A stretch of 30,657 nt of DNA from positions 1 to 30,657 of the forward strand of contig JBOFMT010000046.1 of assembly GCA_051658525.1 (NCBI GenBank), given 5' to 3'. Below, piece after piece: positions 7,201 to 15,418 of the stretch (its first letter is position 1; every line of letters begins with the position of its first letter). The stretch comes from JBOFMT01 sp051658525 (GTDB taxonomy: Bacteria > Bacillota_I > Bacilli_A > Erysipelotrichales > Erysipelotrichaceae). The notes beneath the pieces are model-generated. The model was not told where the DNA came from, made no database searches, and saw only the letters and a list, made by a program, of their open reading frames with translations. The translations under genes and the position numbers were made by a program.

Positions 7201-7794
7201 ATGAATTTACCAAATAAAATATCGATTTTCCGTATCTTCTTGGTACCTGTAGTTGTTTTGGTCATGTTATTTCCTTATGCCCAATTTGGTATTGATGTAC
7301 CAGAATATACCTTTGGTATTGTTTCATTATCATTAACAAATATCATTGCCGTTGTTATTTTCGCAATTGCTAGTGCAACGGATTTTCTAGATGGTTACTT
7401 AGCACGTAAACACAATTTAGTTACAAGCTTTGGGAAGTTTATTGACCCAATTGCTGATAAATTGTTGGTTAACACCTTGTTAATCCTACTTGTTGTACGT
7501 GGAAACATTCCTGTATTACCCGTATTGATTATGATTTGGCGCGATATGATTGTCGATGGTCTTAGAATGAGTGCTGCCAATCGCAATGTTGTTGTCGCTG
7601 CAGGGATGTTAGGTAAAATTAAAACCGTAGTCCAAATGGCTGCTATTGTTGTATTGTTATTGAACAATTTGCCATTTGAACTCGTACGCTTTCCAATGGG
7701 AGAATTCTTATTGTGGTTAGCGACATGTATTAGTGTGATTTCTGGAATTACGTATTTTATGAAGTTAAAACATGTAGTTTTGGAATCGATGTAA
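7201..7794 (+). CDS. pgsA: CDP-diacylglycerol-glycerol-3-phosphate 3-phosphatidyltransferase
   Basis: A 197-residue membrane enzyme making phosphatidylglycerol phosphate, the first committed step to phosphatidylglycerol and cardiolipin. The CDP-alcohol phosphotransferase signature D-x2-D-G-x2-A-R-x8-G-x3-D-x3-D is complete (D61, D64, G65, A68, R69, G78, D82, D86). Four to five hydrophobic segments span the chain. ATG 7201 is chosen over an upstream in-frame ATG at 7156 because AAAGGAG lies at 7188-7194 and the protein then begins with the usual NLPNKISIFRI. It follows the rodZ-like stop by one base and overlaps the cinA start by one base. Confidence 0.95.
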   Translation: MNLPNKISIFRIFLVPVVVLVMLFPYAQFGIDVPEYTFGIVSLSLTNIIAVVIFAIASATDFLDGYLARKHNLVTSFGKFIDPIADKLLVNTLLILLVVRGNIPVLPVLIMIWRDMIVDGLRMSAANRNVVVAAGMLGKIKTVVQMAAIVVLLLNNLPFELVRFPMGEFLLWLATCISVISGITYFMKLKHVVLESM

Positions 7795-8249
7795 TGGAAC
7801 AATTAAAAACGATACTAGAAGACCACAAGCTCACCATCGCGAGTGCTGAAAGTGTTACTGCTGGATTGTTTTGTGCGAAATTAGCGGAATGCAACCATGC
7901 ATCTAACGTGTTAAAAGGTGGTGTTGTGGTGTATTGCAATCAGGCGAAGCACGAAGTGCTTGGTGTGCCACTTACTATTTTAGAGCAATATGGTGCCATC
8001 AGTGAAGCTTGTGTAGAGGACATGGCAAAGCGTGTTGCTTGTTTGTTTCAAAGTGATCTAGGCATTGCTTTTAGTGGGAATGCTGGTCCAGAGGCGAGTG
8101 ATTCTAAGCCGGTAGGCTTGTGTTATATGTGTATCTACTACCAGGGTAAAAGTATAGTTTTTGAAGATAGGATGCAGGCAGAGCGCAATGCAATACGTGA
8201 AGCATTGTGTGTACTAGGTGCAAATCGCATCAAAGAACTTTTAGGATAG
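7794..8249 (+). CDS. cinA: CinA C-terminal domain protein (nicotinamide-nucleotide amidase type)
   Basis: A 151-residue protein equal to only the C-terminal domain of CinA (PncC type), which in other bacteria deamidates nicotinamide mononucleotide in NAD recycling. The family features ESVTAGLFCAKLAE (about 19-32), GGVVVYCNQAKHEVLGV and SGNAGPEASDSKPVG (about 95-109) are present. The N-terminal MoCF-like domain (about 250 residues) of full CinA, as found before recA in Bacillus, is absent. Its start overlaps the pgsA stop by one base, so nothing of the missing domain is left upstream. Whether it is active as an amidase is not shown by sequence alone. Confidence 0.85.
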   Translation: MEQLKTILEDHKLTIASAESVTAGLFCAKLAECNHASNVLKGGVVVYCNQAKHEVLGVPLTILEQYGAISEACVEDMAKRVACLFQSDLGIAFSGNAGPEASDSKPVGLCYMCIYYQGKSIVFEDRMQAERNAIREALCVLGANRIKELLG

Positions 8250-8287
8250 CATGCAAACATTGCCTATTAGAGGCTAGAGGTGAACGT

Positions 8288-9310
8288 ATGGATAAAAAAG
8301 AAAAAGAACTAGACAAAGCAAATCAAAAAAAGAATGCATTATTGGAAGATACGTTAAAAAATATTGAAAAGCAATATGGAAAAGGTGCAATCATGAAGTT
8401 GGGAGACCGTGGTGCGGTGGATATTGATGCCATTAGCTCAGGTTCTATCAAACTGGATGAAGCTCTAGGAATTGGTGGTTATCCAAAGGGAAGAATCATT
8501 GAAATCTATGGTCCTGAATCCAGCGGTAAAACAACACTAGCATTGCATGCGATTGCACAAGTGCAAAAGCGTGGAGGGCGAGCTGCTTTTATCGATGCGG
8601 AAAATGCGATTGATCCACTGTATGCGCGTAATTTAGGGGTTGATATTGATGAACTCATCCTTTCACAACCCGATTCAGGGGAACAAGCACTCGAAATTAC
8701 CGAATTATTGATCAAAAGTGGAGCTATTGATTTGGTTGTAGTCGATAGTGTTGCTGCTTTGGTACCACAAGCGGAGCTTGATGGAGAAATGAGCGATGCG
8801 CACGTTGGGTTACAAGCGCGTTTGATGAGTAAGGCAATGCGTAAACTATCCGGTGTTATGAATCGTAGTGAATGTACGGCGATTTTTATCAACCAGTTAC
8901 GTGAAAAAGTAGGAGTCATGTTTGGAAGTCCGGAAACCACACCAGGTGGACGTGCGTTGAAATTCTACTCTTCCGTGCGTTTGGATGTACGTCGTTCTGA
9001 AGCAATTAAAATTGGAACGGATATCGTTGGAAATAAAGTAAATGTTAAGGTTGTGAAAAATAAAGTAGCTCCACCATTTAAAATTGCAGCGATTGAAATT
9101 ATGTATGGTGAAGGGGTTTCCTATGTTGCGGAAATTCTTGACCTTTGTGTAGATCACGATATTATCAACAAGGCTGGTGCCTGGTTCTCGTATAATGGAG
9201 AAAAAGTCGGGCAGGGGAAAGAAGCTGCGAAGGCCTTCTTAAAAGCCAACCCACAACTCGTGGAAGAACTTGCTGTGAAATTAAAAGCTAAAATGAGTGA
9301 AAAAGTGTAA
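8288..9310 (+). CDS. recA: Recombinase RecA
   Basis: A 340-residue DNA recombinase that drives strand exchange and LexA cleavage. It has Walker A GPESSGKT (75-82), the catalytic glutamate E105 in FIDAENAIDP, LVVVDSVAALVP (Walker B), loop L1 and the highly conserved IFINQLREKVGVMFGSPETT, and the C-terminal DNA-binding region. The usual DAEHALDP motif is DAENAIDP here (H to N at 106). ATG 8288 is preferred to a longer frame from 8207 because AGAGGTG lies six bases upstream and the product then begins like other RecA proteins. It closes the rodZ-like/pgsA/cinA/recA operon, with a strong terminator behind it. No clear LexA box was recognised in the 38 bases before it. Confidence 0.97.
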   Translation: MDKKEKELDKANQKKNALLEDTLKNIEKQYGKGAIMKLGDRGAVDIDAISSGSIKLDEALGIGGYPKGRIIEIYGPESSGKTTLALHAIAQVQKRGGRAAFIDAENAIDPLYARNLGVDIDELILSQPDSGEQALEITELLIKSGAIDLVVVDSVAALVPQAELDGEMSDAHVGLQARLMSKAMRKLSGVMNRSECTAIFINQLREKVGVMFGSPETTPGGRALKFYSSVRLDVRRSEAIKIGTDIVGNKVNVKVVKNKVAPPFKIAAIEIMYGEGVSYVAEILDLCVDHDIINKAGAWFSYNGEKVGQGKEAAKAFLKANPQLVEELAVKLKAKMSEKV

Positions 9311-9311
9311 C

Positions 9312-9337
9312 AAATAGGCCCTTGGCCTATTTTTTTT
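9312..9337 (+). terminator. Terminator of the recA operon
   Basis: AAATAGGCC-CTT-GGCCTATTT followed by T residues, directly after the recA stop. Confidence 0.9.
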
Positions 9338-9338
9338 G

Positions 9339-9367
9339 TTGTGAAAAAAGGGTTTTCATAGTACAAT
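9339..9367 (+). promoter_or_regulatory. Promoter of rny-ymdB
   Basis: TTGTGA, a 17-base spacer, TACAAT. It begins right behind the recA terminator and 38 bases before the rny start. Confidence 0.6.
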
Positions 9368-9405
9368 GAAACTGTTAAGAAAAAAGGGTGAAAAGGAGAT
9401 ACACT

Positions 9406-10965
9406 ATGCCATTTAATACGATTTTATCCTTTGTCTTATCCGGGTTAACAGGACTTGCGATTGGGATTATCATTATGATGATCTTAAGTCGAGCAGGTTT
9501 GATAAAAGATCAACAGAAAGCTTCAATGACACTCAAAGAAGCCGATTCGAAAGCAGACACTATTGTTAAACAAGCGATTTTAGAAGGTCGTTCGCAAGTG
9601 CATGAATTAAAAATTCAAGCCGAAAAAGAAATCAAAGAACGTAAAAATGAACTTATGGAAGCGGAAAATAAATTGTTAAGAAGAGAAGATAATTTAAATT
9701 TCCGTGATGAAACCTTAACAGTAAAAGAAAAGCAAATCGATCAAAAAAATGTCCAATTATCAAATAAGTTAACATCGATGGATGAGATGGAGAAAGTACT
9801 TCAAGCGAAAATTGATGTACAAGTAGTGGAATTGGAACGCATTGCCAATACAACAACGGCAGAAGCGAAAAAAGAATTGTTTGAGATTACCGAAAAACGC
9901 GTAGAAAACGAGTTGACGGCATTTATCAAAGAACGTGAAGATCAAGCCAAAGCGGAAAGCCTAGAGCGTGCACGCAATATTGTTGCCTTGGCGATTCAAC
10001 GCGTTTCTCAAGAAGAAGCGGTGGAGCGTACGGTGAGTGTGGTTCAACTTCCAAGTGAAGAGATGAAGGGGCGCATCATCGGACGTGAAGGTCGTAATAT
10101 CAAAGCCATTGAACAAGCTACGGGGGTAGACTTGATCATTGACGATACACCAGAGACGATTACCGTTAGTTGTTTTGATCCTGTGCGTCGTGAAATTGCG
10201 AAAAACGCATTGGAGTTTTTGATTAAGGATGGTCGCATCCAACCAGGTAGAATTGAAGAAGTTGTAAATAAAATGCGCAATGAAGTCGATCAACAAATTA
10301 TGAAAGCTGGGGAAGATGCTATCTTCAAACTTGGCATTGGTAAAATTGATCGTGACATCGTTCGTTTGATTGGACGACTCAAATACCGTTATTCCTACGG
10401 TCAAAATGCTTTGCAACATTCTATGGAAGTTGCGAAAATTTCAGGCATGATGGCTGCGGAATTGGGATTATCCCAAACGCTTGCAAAACGTGCAGGTTTA
10501 CTACACGATATTGGTAAAGCGTTGGATACAGAAGTAGACGGTAGACATGTTGAACTTGGTTACAAATTCTGTAAAAAACGTGGAGAAAATGAAGTTGTTT
10601 TGAATGCCATTCAATCTCATCATGGAGAAGTGGAACCAAAATTCTTGATTTCCAATTTGGTAGAAGCTGCCGATACCTTAAGTGCTGCCCGTCCTGGAGC
10701 ACGTTACGAAGCTTTACAAAATTATATCAACCGTTTAGAAGAATTGGAAAAAATTACAAAATCGTTCCAAGGGGTCGATTCTTCCTATGCGATTCAAGCA
10801 GGGCGTGAAGTACGCGTGCTTGTAGTCCCAGACAAGGTAAACGATGCACAAGCACATAAAATGGCACGTGACATCAAAGATAAAATTGAAAGTGAACTTA
10901 CCTATCCAGGTCAAATTAAAGTCACCGTTATCCGCGAAACACGTGCAAACGAAGTTGCGAAGTAA
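9406..10965 (+). CDS. rny: Ribonuclease Y
   Basis: A 519-residue membrane-bound endoribonuclease that starts mRNA decay in Firmicutes. Residues about 5-26 form the single N-terminal membrane anchor. A long charged coiled coil follows (about 30-195). The KH RNA-binding domain (about 210-275) holds GRIIGREGRNIKAIEQATGV, and the HD domain (about 330-430) holds ALQHSMEVAK and LLHDIGKALD, the metal-binding His-Asp pair. Length matches the family. ATG 9406 is chosen because AAGGAG at 9393-9398 sits seven bases away; the in-frame GTG at 9388 is upstream of it. The stop overlaps the ymdB start (TAATG). Confidence 0.96.
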   Translation: MPFNTILSFVLSGLTGLAIGIIIMMILSRAGLIKDQQKASMTLKEADSKADTIVKQAILEGRSQVHELKIQAEKEIKERKNELMEAENKLLRREDNLNFRDETLTVKEKQIDQKNVQLSNKLTSMDEMEKVLQAKIDVQVVELERIANTTTAEAKKELFEITEKRVENELTAFIKEREDQAKAESLERARNIVALAIQRVSQEEAVERTVSVVQLPSEEMKGRIIGREGRNIKAIEQATGVDLIIDDTPETITVSCFDPVRREIAKNALEFLIKDGRIQPGRIEEVVNKMRNEVDQQIMKAGEDAIFKLGIGKIDRDIVRLIGRLKYRYSYGQNALQHSMEVAKISGMMAAELGLSQTLAKRAGLLHDIGKALDTEVDGRHVELGYKFCKKRGENEVVLNAIQSHHGEVEPKFLISNLVEAADTLSAARPGARYEALQNYINRLEELEKITKSFQGVDSSYAIQAGREVRVLVVPDKVNDAQAHKMARDIKDKIESELTYPGQIKVTVIRETRANEVAK

Positions 10966-11747
10966 TGAGACTCTTATTTTTGGGTGATATTGTAGGTCAA
11001 AGCGGGAGGAAGGGTGTCGAAAACGCCCTTCCTCTTTTGCGTCAACAGTATGAACCGGACATTATTATTGCCAATGGCGAAAACGCTGCGCATGGAAAGG
11101 GTATTACGCGGAAAATATATACCCAATTCATGAAGATGGGCATTGATGTGGTTACCTTAGGCAACCACGCATTTTCGAAAGCGGATATTTTCGCTTTTAT
11201 TGAAGATGCAGATCATATGGTACGTCCTGCCAATATGGATCCCATCGATGCAGGACAAAGTACGTGTGTGATTTATAAAAAGGGAAAAACGATTGCGATT
11301 AGTAACCTTTGCGGTGAAATCTTTATGCACAATACGGTAGAGAGTCCTTTTGATTGCATGGAAATGATTTTAAAGGAAATAGATGCGGATATTCACTTTG
11401 TTGATTTCCATGCGGAAGCAACAAGTGAAAAAATTGCATTCTTATATCAATTTGCTGGTCGTATTGGTGCTGTGATTGGGACACATACCCATGTACAGAC
11501 GGCGGATGAGCGCATTGTAAACGGAACAGCTGGCTTAAGCGATGCTGGGATGTGTGGGGCTTATGAATCAATTTTAGGGCGTGATGTGGAAGAAATTCTA
11601 ACCCGCTTTACGAGCGATGAAAAAACCAAATACACGATTGCCGAAGGCGAAGCCATCATTTGTGGGTGTATCATTGATTTTGATGATGTGACCAATCAAG
11701 CGACGCATATTGAGCGCATTCAGTTGCGTCCAACAACGACACCTTAA
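10965..11747 (+). CDS. ymdB: YmdB-type metallophosphodiesterase
   Basis: A 260-residue calcineurin-like phosphoesterase. In Bacillus YmdB hydrolyses 2',3'-cyclic nucleotides and affects biofilm and motility decisions. Metal-site motifs are visible: LFLGDIVGQSGR near the N-terminus (D8), NGENAAHGKG (about 37-46), TLGNHAFSK (GNH, about 66-70), VDFHAEATSEK (about 146-156) and IGTHTHVQTADE (about 172-183). It overlaps the rny stop by one base, the rny-ymdB pairing common in Firmicutes, so both are probably translated from one mRNA that ends at the following hairpin. Confidence 0.93.
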   Translation: MRLLFLGDIVGQSGRKGVENALPLLRQQYEPDIIIANGENAAHGKGITRKIYTQFMKMGIDVVTLGNHAFSKADIFAFIEDADHMVRPANMDPIDAGQSTCVIYKKGKTIAISNLCGEIFMHNTVESPFDCMEMILKEIDADIHFVDFHAEATSEKIAFLYQFAGRIGAVIGTHTHVQTADERIVNGTAGLSDAGMCGAYESILGRDVEEILTRFTSDEKTKYTIAEGEAIICGCIIDFDDVTNQATHIERIQLRPTTTP

Positions 11748-11770
11748 GACTTGTCTTAAGGTGTTTGTTT
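11739..11770 (+). terminator. Terminator of rny-ymdB
   Basis: A perfect inverted repeat of 12 bases (ACACCTTAAGAC and its complement, two bases between) overlapping the ymdB stop, followed by a T-rich run broken by one G. Confidence 0.8.
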
Positions 11771-11808
11771 TATTGAAACAATCCTAAATTCTTAGAATAG
11801 CAAATAGG

Positions 11809-11838
11809 TTGCAAAAAGAGTTGGTTTTTTTGTATAAT
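11809..11838 (+). promoter_or_regulatory. Upstream promoter of the ferredoxin gene
   Basis: TTGCAA, an 18-base spacer, TATAAT. Confidence 0.6.
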
Positions 11839-11843
11839 ACTAT

Positions 11844-11871
11844 TTGTAACTCCTCACTTTCATGATATAAT
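11844..11871 (+). promoter_or_regulatory. Downstream promoter of the ferredoxin gene
   Basis: TTGTAA, a 16-base spacer, and an extended -10 TGaTATAAT. It lies 28 bases before the start codon, in tandem with the upstream promoter. Confidence 0.5.
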
Positions 11872-11899
11872 TATGAATATCTTAAAGGAGGTAGTAAAA

Positions 11900-12073
11900 A
11901 TGGCTGTAAAAATTAATTTAGATACTTGTATCGGATGTGGTGCTTGTGTAGGTGTTTGTCCAGTTGGTGCTTTATCAATGAACGACGACTCAAAATCTGT
12001 GTGTGACGAAAGTCTTTGCATCGATTGTGGAGCATGTGTTTCTGTTTGTCCAACTGAAGCAATTTCACTTTAA
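11900..12073 (+). CDS. 2[4Fe-4S] ferredoxin
   Basis: A 57-residue soluble electron carrier of the clostridial type. Two CxxCxxCxxxCP motifs are present (CIGCGACVGVCP and CIDCGACVSVCP), each supplying ligands for the two cubane clusters, and the chain has the two-fold repeat of the family. ATG 11900 is chosen because AAAGGAGG lies at 11884-11891; the ATG at 11873 has no such site. Two promoters and a tight terminator make it a single-gene unit, and the strong ribosome binding site suggests high expression. Partners cannot be read from the locus; pyruvate:ferredoxin oxidoreductase, hydrogenase or radical-SAM enzymes such as MiaB and the YjjW-type activase are possible. Confidence 0.95.
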   Translation: MAVKINLDTCIGCGACVGVCPVGALSMNDDSKSVCDESLCIDCGACVSVCPTEAISL

Positions 12074-12083
12074 TAAGTCCAGG

Positions 12084-12106
12084 ACCAAGCCAAGCTTGGT
12101 TTTTTT
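12084..12106 (+). terminator. Terminator of the ferredoxin gene
   Basis: ACCAAGC-CAA-GCTTGGT followed by six T. It lies 17 bases before the miaB start, so miaB may depend on read-through. Confidence 0.85.
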
Positions 12107-12123
12107 AATGTTAGGAGAATCGT

Positions 12124-13569
12124 ATGACAAAAAATGTAAATGTTGGTTGGGCTCTACCTTCTTTGAAAAGTGCACAAAAGCGTACCAACGCAACAGTAAG
12201 TATTGAAAAAACATTATTCAACATTCCTACCGAAGTTCGAAACCTTGGTGTGGGACGTGCTTTTTATTTGAGAACGTATGGCTGTCAAGCAAATGAACGC
12301 GATGGAGAAACCATTGCTGGGATTTTGGAACAAATGGGCTTTACACAAGTAACAACACCAGAAGAATCGGATTTGATCATTTTAAATACCTGTGCGATTC
12401 GTAAAAATGCCGAAGATAAAGTCTTAGGTGAATTGGGGCATTTAAAATATTTAAAAACGACAAACCCAGACTTGGTATTTGCAATGTGTGGATGTATGGC
12501 ACAAGAAGAGGAAATCATTGATAAACTCTTAAAAACGTATACGCATGTGGATTTGGTGTTCGGAACGCATAACATTCACCGTTTACCAATTTTACTACAC
12601 CAAACGATGATGGCTAAAGAGCGTACGATAGAAGTGTTCTCAAAAGAGGGAGAAGTCATTGAAAACCTTCCGGTAAAACGTTTTGGAAATCACAAAGCTT
12701 GGGTTAACATCATGTATGGTTGCGATAAGTTCTGTACGTATTGCATCGTTCCTTATACAAGAGGAAAAGAGCGTTCTCGTACTGTTAGTGATATCATTGA
12801 TGAAATCAAAGTATTGGTTGCAGATGGGTTTAAAGAAGTTACTTTGCTTGGTCAAAACGTAAACTCTTACGGTAAAGATTTGGCAGTAGAAGGTGGCTTT
12901 GCTTATCTATTAGAGGAAGTAGCAAAAACTGGTATTGCCCGTATTCGCTTTACAACTTCACATCCATGGGATTTCACGGATGAAATGATCGATACCATCG
13001 CGAAATACGATAATATCATGCCATTTATTCACTTACCGGTACAAAGTGGAAGCAATGAAATCTTAAAAATCATGGGACGTCGTTATACGATTGAACAATA
13101 TAAAACCGTGTATGATAAAATTGTTGCGAAAATTGATAACGTAAGTTTCTCAACGGATATCATTGTAGGTTTCCCAAATGAAACCGAAGAACAATTCCAA
13201 CAAACGTTAGATATCGTAGACTATTGTAAATTTGATAATGCGTTTACCTTTATCTACAGTCCACGTGAAGGAACACCGGCTGCACGCATGGAAGATAATA
13301 TTCCAGCGGATGTGAAGTCGGAACGTTTACAACGTCTAAATAAACGCGTAAACAGCTATATGCAAGGAAAAAACGATGCCTATATGGGGCGTACGGTAAA
13401 AGTACTTGTTGATGGTGTTTCGAAAAAGAATGCGGAAACACTTTCCGGTTATACCGAAGCGAACAAGTTGGTAAACTTCAAAGCAGAAGGTGTAAAAGCT
13501 GGAGATATTGTTGAAGTAGAAATTGATGTAGTACGTACTTGGTCATTGTCAGGAACGTTCAAAGGATAA
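12124..13569 (+). CDS. miaB: tRNA-2-methylthio-N6-dimethylallyladenosine synthase
   Basis: A 481-residue radical-SAM methylthiotransferase that modifies A37 of tRNAs reading UNN codons. The N-terminal UPF0004 domain carries the three ligands of the auxiliary cluster (C54 in TYGCQANERD, C90 in LNTCAIR, C124 in GCMAQ). The radical-SAM site is C200-x3-C204-x2-C207 in YGCDKFCTYCIVPYTRG. The C-terminal TRAM domain (about 415-480) runs from YMGRTVKVLVDG to WSLSGTF. An extra N-terminal stretch of about 45 residues precedes the first domain. AGGAGA precedes the ATG. The promoter must lie upstream of, or inside, the ferredoxin terminator region, as no separate one is obvious. Bacillus also has miaB downstream of recA-rny-ymdB. 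Confidence 0.95.
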   Translation: MTKNVNVGWALPSLKSAQKRTNATVSIEKTLFNIPTEVRNLGVGRAFYLRTYGCQANERDGETIAGILEQMGFTQVTTPEESDLIILNTCAIRKNAEDKVLGELGHLKYLKTTNPDLVFAMCGCMAQEEEIIDKLLKTYTHVDLVFGTHNIHRLPILLHQTMMAKERTIEVFSKEGEVIENLPVKRFGNHKAWVNIMYGCDKFCTYCIVPYTRGKERSRTVSDIIDEIKVLVADGFKEVTLLGQNVNSYGKDLAVEGGFAYLLEEVAKTGIARIRFTTSHPWDFTDEMIDTIAKYDNIMPFIHLPVQSGSNEILKIMGRRYTIEQYKTVYDKIVAKIDNVSFSTDIIVGFPNETEEQFQQTLDIVDYCKFDNAFTFIYSPREGTPAARMEDNIPADVKSERLQRLNKRVNSYMQGKNDAYMGRTVKVLVDGVSKKNAETLSGYTEANKLVNFKAEGVKAGDIVEVEIDVVRTWSLSGTFKG

Positions 13570-13593
13570 GGTGAGCATGCTCACCTTTTTTTT
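13568..13593 (+). terminator. Terminator of miaB
   Basis: A perfect 20-base palindrome (10-base arm AAGGTGAGCA) followed by T residues, overlapping the last bases of the miaB stop. Confidence 0.85.
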
Positions 13594-13694
13594 GTAATTT
13601 TGTCAAAGCAAACACATCTTGTCCTGAAAGCGATTGCACAGGATAGTATGCTAGGGAATGCATGTGCTAGTGGTACACTTCACCCCATTTTTGT

Positions 13695-13702
13695 GATATA
13701 AT
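13695..13702 (+). promoter_or_regulatory. Extended -10 promoter of the rnjB-like/ftsK/yjjI/yjjW run
   Basis: TGaTATAAT, with no good -35 at the expected distance. It lies 40 bases before the rnjB-like start. The rest of 13594-13742 holds no gene that I can support. Confidence 0.5.
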
Positions 13703-13742
13703 ATCGACAATCGTAACATAGTAGAAGATAGGAGAATTTATA

Positions 13743-15404
13743 ATGGAAAAAATTAGAGTGTTTGCTCTAGGTGGTTTGGATGAAAATGGAAAAAATATGT
13801 ATTGCGTGGAAATCGATGATAAGATCATCGTCATCGATGCGGGGATTAAATTTCCGGAATCTAGCAATTTAGGTGTTGAATTTATCATTCCAGACTTTAA
13901 ATATTTAGCAGAAAATGCCGCAAAGGTAAAAGGGATTTTTATTACGCATGCACATGATGATGTAATGAAAGCTTTGCCTTTTTTATTGAAACAAGTACAA
14001 GCACCAATCTATACAGGTGCACTAACTGCAAGTATCCTTCGTGATTACTTGAAAAAAGAAGGAATTAAAAACTTTAAAATTAATAAAATCAAACGTACTT
14101 CTCGTCAAAAAGTGGATGGAATTGATGTACGTACCTTCGCTATGACACATGCATTCCCAGATAACTTTGGAGTTGCAATTGCAACAAGCCAAGGCTATAT
14201 CGTTTACAATGGGGAGTTCTTAGTTGATTATGACATCTTAAGTCCTGAATTTAATTTTGATATCAATGAACTTGCTGACATTGGGAAAAAAGGGGTGTTG
14301 TGTCTCTTAAGTGAATCTACATTCGCTGATAAACCAGGTGCAAGTGCACCACGCCACCGTATTAGTGATGTAATTGAACCGATGGTAGCTAGCGCTCAAG
14401 GTCGTGTGATTGTCAGTGCCTATGCACAAAGCTTATTCCGTATGATGGAAATTATTGAAGTAGCAAAAAAATACAATCGTAAATTGTATTTCCATGATGC
14501 TGATGCGCGTGTTTTATTGCAAAAATTAGAAGAACTTAATTACTACACATTGGATAAACGTATGGTTGTTACGGATAAAATGTTCAAAGATAGCGATGAG
14601 GATATCATGGTTGTTGTGACAGGTAACGTTCGTAACGTGTTTAAAATTATGCAAAACATTGCAATGCATGAAGATCGTAAAGTGAAGTATCGCTTGAGTG
14701 ATACCGTAATCATTGCTTCTCCTGTAGTAAGTGGAAGTGAAGTCGATGCAAGTAATATGGAAAATGAATTTTATAAAGAGGGTGGTAAGGTTTACTTACT
14801 CAAATCGAAACAAGTCTTGTCGATGCATCCAAGCATGGAAGATTTGAAAATGATGTTGAATTTGTTTAAACCAAAATACTATATCCCAATCAAAGGAGAG
14901 TATCGTCATTTGATAGCCAATGCAAACATAGCAACGAAAGTTGGTTATACTGCTGATAAGATTATCGTTTTAGATAATGGACAAATGGCAACTTTTGAAA
15001 ATAAAGCATTGAAAAACACATCGAAAAAATTGAATTTGGATGATGTACTCATCGATGGTCGTGATGATTTGGATGTAAGTGGTCCGGTATTAAAGGATCG
15101 TGAAATCCTATCTACGGATGGCGTTATTATCTTTGGTGTTACCCTTGATTTTAAAACCAAGAAAATTATTGGGGGACCAGACATTCAAACACGTGGTGTG
15201 ATTTATTTAAAAGATGCGGAACATATCTTGTCACAAATGATGGAAATTGCCGAAAACACCATTAATAAAATGGTAGAAAATAAACAATATGAAAATATGG
15301 CTGCGCGTGGAGAAGTGCGTGATAAAATTTCACGTTACCTTTCAAAAGAAACAGGGAAGCGCCCGATGGTCTTGCCAGTCATCATTGAAATCAATCAAAA
15401 ATAA
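13743..15404 (+). CDS. rnjB: RNase J2-like protein with an eroded metal site
   Basis: A 553-residue protein with the full RNase J layout: metallo-beta-lactamase core (about 1-200 and 350-420), beta-CASP insert (about 200-350) and a C-terminal domain (about 445-553). RNase J enzymes degrade and process mRNA, often as J1/J2 complexes. The usual HxHxDH motif reads H69-A-H71-D-D73-V74, the aspartate of GDF is E158, and the last histidine of PVHGEYR is K384. H136 and H362 are kept. Three of the expected zinc ligands are therefore replaced and hydrolysis is doubtful. It sits directly before ftsK, as rnjB lies near spoIIIE in Bacillus. An AGGAGA site precedes the ATG. A catalytically active J1 elsewhere in the genome is expected, not seen. 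Confidence 0.85.
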   Translation: MEKIRVFALGGLDENGKNMYCVEIDDKIIVIDAGIKFPESSNLGVEFIIPDFKYLAENAAKVKGIFITHAHDDVMKALPFLLKQVQAPIYTGALTASILRDYLKKEGIKNFKINKIKRTSRQKVDGIDVRTFAMTHAFPDNFGVAIATSQGYIVYNGEFLVDYDILSPEFNFDINELADIGKKGVLCLLSESTFADKPGASAPRHRISDVIEPMVASAQGRVIVSAYAQSLFRMMEIIEVAKKYNRKLYFHDADARVLLQKLEELNYYTLDKRMVVTDKMFKDSDEDIMVVVTGNVRNVFKIMQNIAMHEDRKVKYRLSDTVIIASPVVSGSEVDASNMENEFYKEGGKVYLLKSKQVLSMHPSMEDLKMMLNLFKPKYYIPIKGEYRHLIANANIATKVGYTADKIIVLDNGQMATFENKALKNTSKKLNLDDVLIDGRDDLDVSGPVLKDREILSTDGVIIFGVTLDFKTKKIIGGPDIQTRGVIYLKDAEHILSQMMEIAENTINKMVENKQYENMAARGEVRDKISRYLSKETGKRPMVLPVIIEINQK

Positions 15405-15418
15405 ATAGGGGAAAAACA

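Noticed and set aside
13568..13587. Perfect 20-base palindrome as an operator
   Set aside because: It is followed by a T run right behind the miaB stop, so a terminator explains it fully.
13594..13742. Possible structured leader or riboswitch before the RNase J2-like gene (TCCTG/CAGGA arms at 13622-13643)
   Set aside because: The arms are five bases with a 12-base loop and lie upstream of the likely -10, so they would not be in the transcript.
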